Of a DNA stretch of 13,320 bases, positions 7,007-13,320 are shown in pieces. This stretch comes from an uncultured Lachnospiraceae bacterium (GTDB lineage: Bacteria; Bacillota_A; Clostridia; Lachnospirales; Lachnospiraceae). Position numbers and translations under genes: made by a program. Positions within the stretch are counted from its first letter, which is position 1; each line of letters starts with the position of its first letter. The stretch covers positions 5,726 through 19,045 of the forward strand of contig CAJUMT010000045.1 in assembly GCA_910587495.1 (NCBI GenBank), in the 5' to 3' direction. The notes beneath the pieces were generated by a model. It saw nothing but the letters and a program-made list of their open reading frames with translations. It was not told the origin of the DNA and searched no databases.

Positions 7007-9112
7007 TTACGTTTTTGTATTGTATACGATCAGTGCATCCGCTGCGCTGACTCCTTCTCCTTTCGGATAAACAAATACCGGATTAATATCCATTTCAGAC
7101 AGACTGTCCTTTTTATCTACTGCAAATCTGCTCACTTTTACCAGAAAATCCGCCAGCGCTTCTACATCCAGCACCTCTTTTCCCCTGTAACCGTAAAACA
7201 ATGGCTTCCCTTTCAAAGAGTCAATCATGTGCCTGGCTTCCCATTGATTTATTGGAGCCGGGTATAATACCACATCCTGGAATATTTCTGTAAATATTCC
7301 GCCCAACCCCAATAGGACAAATGGCCCAAGATGTATGTCATTGTTAATCCCCACGATGACTTCTGTGCCGTCTTTTAACATTTCCTGTACCAGTATTCCG
7401 TTAATTCTGGCTGTCGGATCATATGCCTTCGCATTTTCCAAAATCTCGTCAAATGCTTGTGCCACTTCCTCTTGACCGGAAATTCCAATCTTGACTCCTT
7501 TTGCCTCTGTCTTATGCAGAATATCCGGAGATTCAATCTTCATCACGACAGGATATCCCATATCCTCCGCTATCTGTATGGCTTCCCCGGAGGTTCTGGC
7601 GATCTTCTCCTGCGGACAGGGAATACCATATGCTCTAAGTTCCTGTTTGGATTCGTGTTCTGAAAGCGCTTTATGCGTTCGGGAAAGCTTTTGTGAAGAA
7701 GCATATAATTCCAGTGTACGCTTAGAGACAGTATCCAAATAATCTGTATAATCCAGCAGATGGCGAACTACACGATAGCCATAATGAGGCGGGGGCAGAA
7801 TCGGCACACCAACCTCCCTTAAACGCTCCAGAATCGCGGAATCTCTGCCGGACTCAATCATCGGTATCACAGCTACTGGCTTGCCGTTTCCGCTTCGGCA
7901 ATACCGTATCAGTCCTTCCAGATAATCATATATGGTTACATCGCTGATTTCTCTGGTAATCTGCAGGCCTGTTACCAGCATATCTATCTGAGGATCTTCC
8001 AGTATGATTCTCACAACATTTTCCATAGTAACGCCATTGCTTCCGCCTGTAAGATCCATAGGGTTTTGCGCAGTTGCAAAAAGCGGAAGTACTTTTTTTA
8101 ATCGACTTGTCGTTTCCTCGCTAAAATCCGGCAGGTCAAGACTATACAAAGAACCCGCGTCTGCGCAGATTGTCGTCTCTCCTCCTGATATATTGACAAA
8201 GGCAAAAGCATTTTTGCGCGGCAGTGACGGCAAGGTTGTGATCGCCATGCAGACAGACAGCATTTCTTCCAGATCGTCTACACGGATTGCCCCGAATTTT
8301 TTAAGTAATGCGTCTGTGTTTTTATCACATCCGCTTAAGTTACCGGTATGAGACGCCGCCGCCCGCACACCTTTCTCAGAGCGTCCTGCTTTTAATACCA
8401 CCACAGGCTTTTTGTTCTTGGCTGCAGTTTTCAGTACTGCCGCGAACTTTTCAGGATTCTGAATTCCTTCCAAATAAGCAGCAATTACTTTTGTATGCTT
8501 TTCATAGACTAAAAATTCCATATAATCTTCCATACTTACAACCTTGCTGTTTCCGGCGGAGATCACATAAGAAAAATTCAGTTTATCACTTTCCATCAGC
8601 GCCATACATACTTGTCCACTCTGAGAGATGACACCGACCTCTCCTGCTTTCGTGCGGGCCTGAAATAAAAATCCAAAAGAGAATATACGGTCTACAAAGT
8701 TCAGAAATCCGGCACAATTTGGTCCCATGACAGCCATATCCAACTCGGTTGCTTTCTGGATCAATTCTTCCTCCAAGGCAATGTCGTCTTTTTTTCCCGT
8801 TTCTCCATAGCCGCTGGCAAATACAACGGCACCTTTTGCACCTTTTGCAGAAGCCTCTTCCAGCAATGATAACACAGTAGCCTTGGGCGTACAGATTACT
8901 GCCAGATCTATATTTTCCGGAAGGTCTTCCAGTTTCCCGTAACATGCCTTTCCATGGACCTCCTTGTTGCTGCGGCTGACAAGGTACAGATCTTCCCGCC
9001 TTTGTTCACACTGCATCAAAAACATCTGCGTGGCAAATCCGGCCATCGTTTCTTTTTCTGTCGCTCCTACAATAGCAATTTTTTGCGGGCACAGTAATTT
9101 ATTTAATTCCAA
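7007..9112 (-). CDS. NDP-forming acyl-CoA (acetate-CoA ligase-type) synthetase
   Basis: Enzymes of this family interconvert acyl-CoA + ADP + Pi and acid + CoA + ATP by way of a phosphohistidine. A TTG start at 9112 is chosen because AGAGGGGG lies eight bases upstream and the N-terminus then begins MELNKLLCPQKIAIVGA, as is usual. Longer starts (9151, 9214) would run into the gamma-subunit gene and lack a good site. The 701 residues show a CoA-binding Rossmann domain (1-130), succinyl-CoA-ligase-like domains (about 150-460) with the conserved His of SHTG at H255, and a C-terminal ATP-grasp domain (about 480-700). The latter includes H533 in SPDILHKTEAKGV and GLGGIFTEIFQD at 602-613. Both halves are fused in one chain. 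It lies directly after the oxidoreductase genes, so it probably harvests ATP from their acyl-CoA. Confidence 0.93.
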   Translation of the reverse strand: MELNKLLCPQKIAIVGATEKETMAGFATQMFLMQCEQRREDLYLVSRSNKEVHGKACYGKLEDLPENIDLAVICTPKATVLSLLEEASAKGAKGAVVFASGYGETGKKDDIALEEELIQKATELDMAVMGPNCAGFLNFVDRIFSFGFLFQARTKAGEVGVISQSGQVCMALMESDKLNFSYVISAGNSKVVSMEDYMEFLVYEKHTKVIAAYLEGIQNPEKFAAVLKTAAKNKKPVVVLKAGRSEKGVRAAASHTGNLSGCDKNTDALLKKFGAIRVDDLEEMLSVCMAITTLPSLPRKNAFAFVNISGGETTICADAGSLYSLDLPDFSEETTSRLKKVLPLFATAQNPMDLTGGSNGVTMENVVRIILEDPQIDMLVTGLQITREISDVTIYDYLEGLIRYCRSGNGKPVAVIPMIESGRDSAILERLREVGVPILPPPHYGYRVVRHLLDYTDYLDTVSKRTLELYASSQKLSRTHKALSEHESKQELRAYGIPCPQEKIARTSGEAIQIAEDMGYPVVMKIESPDILHKTEAKGVKIGISGQEEVAQAFDEILENAKAYDPTARINGILVQEMLKDGTEVIVGINNDIHLGPFVLLGLGGIFTEIFQDVVLYPAPINQWEARHMIDSLKGKPLFYGYRGKEVLDVEALADFLVKVSRFAVDKKDSLSEMDINPVFVYPKGEGVSAADALIVYNTKT

Positions 9113-9131
9113 AAGCAGTTCCCCCTCTCTT

Positions 9132-9680
9132 TTACAGAAGAATTTCGACATGGCAACCAGCGTCGAAAGCTTGTCTGTTCTTATCATTATATTTCTCTTT
9201 GCCTTTCTCTTCAAAAAAAGAACAGACTGCTTCTTTTAACTCATCACCTGAAAATATAGAAAGGTTTTTAGCAACTGCACCCAATACTATAATATTCGCG
9301 CCCTGGGGATTCCGAAGTTCAAATGACAAAGTATTGGCTGGTACCGGCAGTAGGCGGATATCTTTTCTGAACACACGCTTTGTATCCACCATGTCCTGGT
9401 TGTACACCAGGACGCCGCCCGGAACCAACATACTCTCAAAACGATCTACTGACGGTTCGTTCATAGCTACAAGAATATCCAGATTACTGCAGTAAGGATT
9501 TCCGATTTCTTCATCGGACAGTTTAACATTACAGTTTGCCGTTCCGCCTCTCATCTCCGCACCGTAAGAAGGATACCAAGTGATATTTTTCCCCTGATGA
9601 TATCCGGCTTTTGCCAGAATCAAGCCCATAGTCAGTACTCCCTGCCCTCCAAATCCGGCACATATAATCTCTGTTGTCAC
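9132..9680 (-). CDS. 2-oxoacid:ferredoxin oxidoreductase, gamma subunit
   Basis: This 182-residue protein is the gamma (POR/KOR gamma-domain) subunit of a four-subunit 2-oxoacid:acceptor oxidoreductase; in the family this domain contributes to CoA binding. Signature segments are GFGGQGVLTMG at 9-19, WYPSYGAEMRGGTANC at 35-50, and VPANTLSFELRNPQGANIIVLGAV in the second half. The start is GTG, with GGAAGG/AGGTG just upstream. This GTG overlaps the stop of the frame-corrected beta gene by four bases (GTGA), the usual sign of translational coupling. The acyl-CoA synthetase start follows its stop by 19 bp. The frame is intact. Confidence 0.93.
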   Translation of the reverse strand: MTTEIICAGFGGQGVLTMGLILAKAGYHQGKNITWYPSYGAEMRGGTANCNVKLSDEEIGNPYCSNLDILVAMNEPSVDRFESMLVPGGVLVYNQDMVDTKRVFRKDIRLLPVPANTLSFELRNPQGANIIVLGAVAKNLSIFSGDELKEAVCSFFEEKGKEKYNDKNRQAFDAGCHVEILL

Positions 9681-10421
9681 ACCTGTTCACCTTCCTTTCC
9701 AATAAATTCTCCAACTTGAAATACAGCTATTACATGCTCCTTTATATGGTCTGCGCATTGGGACGGAGCCATCTTCCAGTTTGTCGGGCATGGTGACAGA
9801 AGTTCTACCAGGCTGAAGCCTTCCTGGTTCATCTGCTTTTCTATCGCTTTTTTTATGTATTTTTTTTGCTTTTCTTATATTGGCAGCGTCGCAGATTGCG
9901 CCTCTTGCAAGGTATGCAATATCCATAGAACTTAATAATTTGACCACATCCAGCGTAGCCCCTCCCGACTCCATATTTTTCCCGTCAGGTGATGAAGTAG
10001 TCACCTGCCCTTGCAGCGTCGTCGGGGACATCTGCCCTCCGGTCATTCCAAATACACAGTTGTTTAACACAATTACCGCAATGTTATCATTTCTTCTGGC
10101 AGAATGAATCGTCTCCGCGATTCCAATGGAATAAGCCGCACCATCGCCCAGATATGCAAGAACCGGCTGATCAGGTCTTACCATTTTTACCCCGACTGCC
10201 GTAGGAACAGGTCTTCCATGTGCTGCCTCAATCGTATCATAGCGCCATACATCAATGGGCATTCCTCCGCATGCAACATCCAGTACTATGATCGAATCTT
10301 CTTCCAGTTTCAATTCCTGAAGTACTTCGCCGATCAAACGGATCGCTGTTCCATGTCCGCAGCCCGGGCAAAAAGAATGTCCATCTGTATATGTAATTCT
10401 ATCAGGAGCTTTTATTACCAA
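9677..10421 (-). CDS. 2-oxoacid:ferredoxin oxidoreductase, beta (TPP) subunit, apparent frameshift
   Basis: The beta subunit binds thiamine pyrophosphate and a [4Fe-4S] cluster. Seen are CPGCGHG (C18, C21), C51 in VACGGMPIDVW, the TPP/Mg motif GDGA (92-95) with NN at 120-121, and TGGQMSPTT (127-135). The start is TTG at 10421, after AAGGAGG with eight bases of spacing, directly after the alpha stop. As given, the frame runs to 9687 (244 residues) but loses family resemblance after residue 187, at an A8 tract (9867-9860). Skipping one base restores AKKYIKKAIEKQ, then LSPCPTNW with the expected fourth cluster cysteine (C211). The corrected chain is 247 residues, with a stop at 9679-9677 overlapping the gamma start. 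The uncorrected chain lacks C211 and is probably inactive. Confidence 0.9.
9848..9867 (-). other. Site of the beta-subunit frame change (A8 and A7 tracts)
   Basis: On the minus strand an A8 run (9867-9860) and an A7 run (9854-9848) are separated by TACAT-type bases. Loss of one A from either run, or a net +1 shift there, joins the two conserved halves of the beta gene. The A8 run gives the more family-like junction (KKYIKKAIEKQ). Confidence 0.8.
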
Positions 10422-11489
10422 TTAAAACACCTCCTTATCAATTTTTCCTTCAAGGATATCCGATGCAAACTTTACAACTTCTGAACTTCCAGGAACTTTT
10501 ATGCCTGTTCCGTAGGTATAGACCGGATAGCGACAGTTGACTGCCAGTCTGACGTCCTCCGCCATCTGACCTGTAATACTCATTTCTACAGTCATCAGCG
10601 CTTTACATGAATCCGGAATGTTTTCAAATGCTTTCTTGGGATATGGGAATATGGATATGGGGCGAATCAGGCCAAGACATATGCCTTTCGCTCTAGCCAT
10701 ACGCACAGCTTCTTTACAGACTCTTGCGCTGATTCCATATGCAACCAAAATCAGCTGCGCATCTTCGGTCATAATGCTTTCCCATCTCTGTTCTTCATCC
10801 TGCATTTTCTGATACTTATCCCGCAGGAAGGAATTATAATCATCCATATAATAGAAAACATTGGTAATTTTTTTGGATTCGTCCTGCCCTTTACATCCTT
10901 TTACAGTCCATGTGTCTCTGTTAATGTCCACTGTCTGCGGTTCAGGCAGATTTACAGGCTCCACCATCTGTCCAATGGCTGCATCAGAAAGCAAAATAAC
11001 CGGATGCCTGTATTTTTCTGCCAATGGAAAAGCCTGCATCATAAGGTCAACACTTTCCTGTACCGAACAGGGCGCAAGTACCAGCAGATGTGAATCTCCA
11101 TGTCCGTTCCCCCGGGTCACCAGTTTATAGTCGCACTGCCCCTGACTGATCTCTCCGATCCCGCTTCCAAAACGTGCCACGTCTATGATAACTGCCGGAA
11201 TATCGCCTGCGACCAGATAAGAAATACCCTCCTGAAACAAGGAATATCCGGGACCGGAAGAAGAAGTCAGCGCCCTTGCTCCCGCTGACGCCGCCCCGAG
11301 GACCATGTTAATAGCAGCAAGCTCTGATTCTGCCTGGACAAACGCCCCGCCAATTTCGGGCATCCTCCAGCTTATATACTCCAGAATCTCATTTTGAGGC
11401 GTAATGGGATATCCCGCATAAAAACGGCAGCCGGACCTTATAATTGCCTCTGCAAGCGCCTCGTTACCTTTCATTAATACTTTCTCCAT
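10422..11489 (-). CDS. 2-oxoacid:ferredoxin oxidoreductase, alpha subunit (VorB-like)
   Basis: This 355-residue alpha subunit combines a pyrimidine-binding TPP domain (residues about 1-215) with a C-terminal transketolase-like domain II (about 240-345). Its opening, MEKVLMKGNEALAEAIIRSG, and GYPITPQNE (26-34), E54 in QAESELAAINM, and SSSGPGYSLFQEGISYL (76-92) match the VorB/KorA type that works with separate beta, gamma and ferredoxin subunits. The complex converts a 2-oxo acid + CoA + oxidised ferredoxin to acyl-CoA + CO2 + reduced ferredoxin. VorB-like sequences are often annotated as branched-chain 2-oxoacid enzymes, but the substrate is not safe to assign. The ATG follows AAAGGGGG by twelve bases. 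The beta ribosome binding site lies inside its last codons. Confidence 0.93.
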   Translation of the reverse strand: MEKVLMKGNEALAEAIIRSGCRFYAGYPITPQNEILEYISWRMPEIGGAFVQAESELAAINMVLGAASAGARALTSSSGPGYSLFQEGISYLVAGDIPAVIIDVARFGSGIGEISQGQCDYKLVTRGNGHGDSHLLVLAPCSVQESVDLMMQAFPLAEKYRHPVILLSDAAIGQMVEPVNLPEPQTVDINRDTWTVKGCKGQDESKKITNVFYYMDDYNSFLRDKYQKMQDEEQRWESIMTEDAQLILVAYGISARVCKEAVRMARAKGICLGLIRPISIFPYPKKAFENIPDSCKALMTVEMSITGQMAEDVRLAVNCRYPVYTYGTGIKVPGSSEVVKFASDILEGKIDKEVF

Positions 11490-11510
11490 ATTATTATATT
11501 TCCCCCTTTC

Positions 11511-11723
11511 TCAAGTTGTTTCTTCCCGGCAGATTTCAAAGACATAATCCGGACATACCACATAGCAAGTCCCGCATGCCACGCATAACTGTTCGTCTAC
11601 TTCGATCACTTCATACCCTTTCTTATTATTAGTACCCGATTTTTTAATCGCTTTTTTAGGGCATTCGCGAATACACAAATAGCATCCTTTGCATCTTTGG
11701 GTATGTAATGTCACTTTTCCCAT
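11511..11723 (-). CDS. 2[4Fe-4S] ferredoxin-type delta subunit of the oxidoreductase
   Basis: This 70-residue protein carries two complete cluster motifs, CxxCxxCxxxCP, at C11/C14/C17/C21 and C47/C50/C53/C57, separated by a 25-residue loop that is longer than in free clostridial ferredoxins. This is the normal form of the small KorD/VorD subunit, which passes electrons from the beta-subunit cluster to free ferredoxin. The ATG follows AAAGGAGG by nine bases. It precedes the alpha gene by 21 bp, giving the order delta-alpha-beta-gamma. The frame is intact, and the position makes a stand-alone ferredoxin unlikely. Confidence 0.93.
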   Translation of the reverse strand: MGKVTLHTQRCKGCYLCIRECPKKAIKKSGTNNKKGYEVIEVDEQLCVACGTCYVVCPDYVFEICREETT

Positions 11724-11755
11724 CTATGATTTCCTCCTTTATAGGCTTGTATTTT

Positions 11756-12730
11756 TTATAAAAGGCTGCATATTTTATCCAATTCTCCGTTAAAAAAACA
11801 GCTGACATTCTGTGCGGCGATCCTAAGGGAAGCCTGATAGGAATCATCCGAATAAAATGCTGTATGAGGCGTCAGAATAACATTTTCTCTGTGCATCAGC
11901 GGATTTTTCTTCAAATCCGGATTCTCACTCTCCAATACGTCCAGGCCTGCTCCCCGAACCAGATTTTCATCCAGTGCCTGTGCCAGGTCCGCCTCCACAA
12001 TCGCCCCACCGCGGGCGACATTGATAACAAACGGACATTTTTTCATTTTTCTGAACATTTCTATATTGAACAGCCCGCTGTTCTCTTTAGTCAGGTTCAT
12101 ATGTATACTGATAATATCCGCCTGCGCCAGTAATTCTTCCAAATCCGTTATTTTAACACCCAGTTCTTTCCCCACTTCTGCCGGTATATAGGGATCGTAT
12201 GCGATCACTTCCAGCCCAAATCCCCGGGCACGTTTTGCAACAGCTTTTCCAATTTTCCCAAGTCCTAAGATTCCTAAAACCTGACCTTCGATCCTGCGCA
12301 CGCCGAGTTCTTGAATACTCTCCATCTCCCATGCTCCGTCATGTTCAATCTGCCGGTGTAAAAATGGAAGACGGCGTTCCAGTGCAAGGATAAGCGCCAT
12401 GGCATGATCTGCAACTTCTTGGGTACAATATTCAGAAATATAACTGACCGCAATATTTTTCTGTTTTGCATACGCCACATCTACAAAATTGTACCCGGTT
12501 GTTTCTAATGCTATGATCTTACAATGTGTCATCTGGTCAATAGCTGTCTTATCAATGGGTGCAAAGTCCGTAATAACCGCATCGGCCTCACGCAGAGTAT
12601 GATAATATTCTTCCAGATGCGCCTCGTCATACACTGCTCTTGATACATGCACCCCTTCCGGAAGATAAGCAAGTCCAGTTTCAATGTTCCGATCCTTGTT
12701 TTCCGGAAATACAGTAAATACTACGTTCAT
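11756..12730 (-). CDS. NAD-dependent D-isomer-specific 2-hydroxyacid dehydrogenase
   Basis: Members of this family interconvert 2-hydroxy acids and 2-oxo acids with NAD(H). The 324-residue chain has the split substrate domain (1-105 and about 290-324) around a Rossmann domain with GLGKIG at 156-161. D179 ends the second beta strand (VIAYDP), pointing to NAD rather than NADP. The catalytic triad is visible: R240 in NVARGGAIV, E269 in LESENP, and H289 in LTPHTAFYS. The ATG start has AGGAGG eight bases upstream, 20 bp after the symporter stop. Because it lies directly before a 2-oxoacid oxidoreductase, it probably either feeds that enzyme with a 2-oxo acid or drains excess reducing power by making a hydroxy acid. 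The exact substrate (lactate, aryl-lactate, branched-chain) cannot be assigned. Confidence 0.92.
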   Translation of the reverse strand: MNVVFTVFPENKDRNIETGLAYLPEGVHVSRAVYDEAHLEEYYHTLREADAVITDFAPIDKTAIDQMTHCKIIALETTGYNFVDVAYAKQKNIAVSYISEYCTQEVADHAMALILALERRLPFLHRQIEHDGAWEMESIQELGVRRIEGQVLGILGLGKIGKAVAKRARGFGLEVIAYDPYIPAEVGKELGVKITDLEELLAQADIISIHMNLTKENSGLFNIEMFRKMKKCPFVINVARGGAIVEADLAQALDENLVRGAGLDVLESENPDLKKNPLMHRENVILTPHTAFYSDDSYQASLRIAAQNVSCFFNGELDKICSLL

Positions 12731-12750
12731 ATAAAATACCTCCTGATTTA

Positions 12751-13308
12751 TTATTTCATAAAATCATTTATTTTTTGTTCTTCTTCCGGCGTCTGATGTT
12801 TACAGATGCTTAAAGGGAAGAACAGAACTGCAGAAGTTATAATCCCTGGCCATAAAGGATCAAATTCAAATATCCCGCCCCAGCCTGCTTCTCTTCCTGC
12901 AAACCAGAAAAGAATCACAATAAGCGAACATAATGCTGAAACGAATGCCGCACTTGCATTGGCCCTTCTCCAAAACATCCCAAAAACAGTAGGCAGAAAT
13001 AGTCCTGCTGAATTTACAGTTAATGCGATAAACATAACGTCAATGACATTCTGACTGTTAAAGGTAAGAAAAACTGCAACGGCGCCAATAGCAAAAGAAC
13101 AAATCACTGTTATCTTCTGTAACCTTTGATCCGTAATATCCGGAGCTATATATCGTTTATACACATCCTTAACCAGGCTGGTGGATGCCGTCAGCATACA
13201 TATATCCGCGGAGGACATTATTGCTGCTATGATACCGATCAGTAAGATTCCTCTGACCCCGACCGGGAAGTGCGACAAGAAGTCGCATAATAAATTGCTG
13301 GTCGTCAG
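12751..13308 (-). CDS. Sodium:solute symporter family protein, 3' part, interrupted near window edge
   Basis: This is the C-terminal third of an SSS-family sodium-coupled transporter, whose members are usually about 450-550 residues. Numbering from the TTG at 13278, membrane segments lie at about 8-28 (with AAIMSSAD, a family hallmark), 55-74, 78-103, 108-127 and 141-158, with a short charged tail. Resemblance continues upstream of 13278 (NLLCDFLSHFPVGVRG), so the TTG is not a credible start and has no ribosome binding site. The frame stays open to 13308, then meets TAG at 13311-13309. Either the gene is broken by a nonsense or indel lesion there, or the last bases contain an error. It is probably the first visible gene of the operon and a likely importer of its substrate (inference). 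Confidence 0.8.
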   Translation of the reverse strand: MTTSNLLCDFLSHFPVGVRGILLIGIIAAIMSSADICMLTASTSLVKDVYKRYIAPDITDQRLQKITVICSFAIGAVAVFLTFNSQNVIDVMFIALTVNSAGLFLPTVFGMFWRRANASAAFVSALCSLIVILFWFAGREAGWGGIFEFDPLWPGIITSAVLFFPLSICKHQTPEEEQKINDFMK

Positions 13309-13320
13309 CTACCCTATCCA

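Noticed and set aside
7491..8631. Several plus-strand open frames antisense to the acyl-CoA synthetase
   Set aside because: Composition is unlike a real protein (Ser/Leu/Cys-rich shadow frames) and the minus-strand gene is continuous with conserved motifs.
9113..9214. Extended N-terminus for the acyl-CoA synthetase from 9214 or 9151
   Set aside because: It would overlap the gamma gene by 20-80 bp, encode a basic or non-homologous leader, and lacks a ribosome binding site, whereas TTG 9112 has AGAGGGGG.
9848..9867. Classical -1 programmed frameshift in the beta gene
   Set aside because: The shift needed is +1 (or loss of one base), not -1, so a dnaX-like A AAA AAG mechanism does not fit; transcriptional slippage or an error remains possible.
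11656..11847. Minus-strand open frame between the dehydrogenase and the ferredoxin gene
   Set aside because: It overlaps both intact genes in another frame and lacks a start context of its own.
13279..13320. Separate gene beginning in the frame DRVADDQQFIMRLLVALP
   Set aside because: It is read only at the window edge, overlaps the better-matching symporter frame, and no family can be named from so few residues.

Overview
The window looks like a chromosomal segment of a clostridial (Bacillota) bacterium, most likely a Lachnospiraceae-type anaerobe. The signs are strong AGGAGG-type ribosome binding sites, a SAM-I (S-box) riboswitch with a transcription terminator before metK, frequent GTG/TTG starts, mid-40s to low-50s G+C in sampled lines, and a ferredoxin-linked 2-oxoacid oxidoreductase. 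The genus cannot be fixed from the sequence alone.

Layout. At 27-1800 (minus strand) there is an OmpR-type response regulator and its histidine kinase, overlapping by 23 bp. Divergent from them is metK (2139-3329, plus strand). Its leader holds a recognisable promoter, a SAM-I aptamer, a perfect 9-bp antiterminator and an intrinsic terminator. murA follows on the minus strand (3417-4709) with its own promoter; metK and murA converge on a shared hairpin terminator. A 205-residue protein of unknown function (4979-5596, minus) forms a separate unit with a strong terminator and an odd inverted repeat just upstream.

From 5737 to the right edge, all genes lie on the minus strand with gaps of -4 to 32 bp and read as one operon. 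In transcription order they are: sodium:solute symporter (3' part only, frame interrupted), D-2-hydroxyacid dehydrogenase, a two-cluster ferredoxin subunit, then the alpha (VorB-like), beta and gamma subunits of a 2-oxoacid:ferredoxin oxidoreductase, an NDP-forming acyl-CoA synthetase, and an MFS transporter. Together they could import a 2-hydroxy acid, oxidise it to the 2-oxo acid, decarboxylate it oxidatively to acyl-CoA with reduction of ferredoxin, recover ATP from the thioester, and export the resulting carboxylate. The same enzymes could run backwards (acid activation plus reductive carboxylation) or as a dismutation in which the dehydrogenase is the electron sink. The substrate is not readable from sequence.

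Two lesions sit in this operon. The beta subunit changes frame at an A8 tract; removing one base restores a 247-residue protein with the fourth Fe-S cysteine and a GTGA overlap with gamma. The symporter frame meets a TAG close to the right edge. These could be real decay, slippage-type recoding (beta only), or sequence error. No tRNA, rRNA, CRISPR array or insertion sequence was seen.
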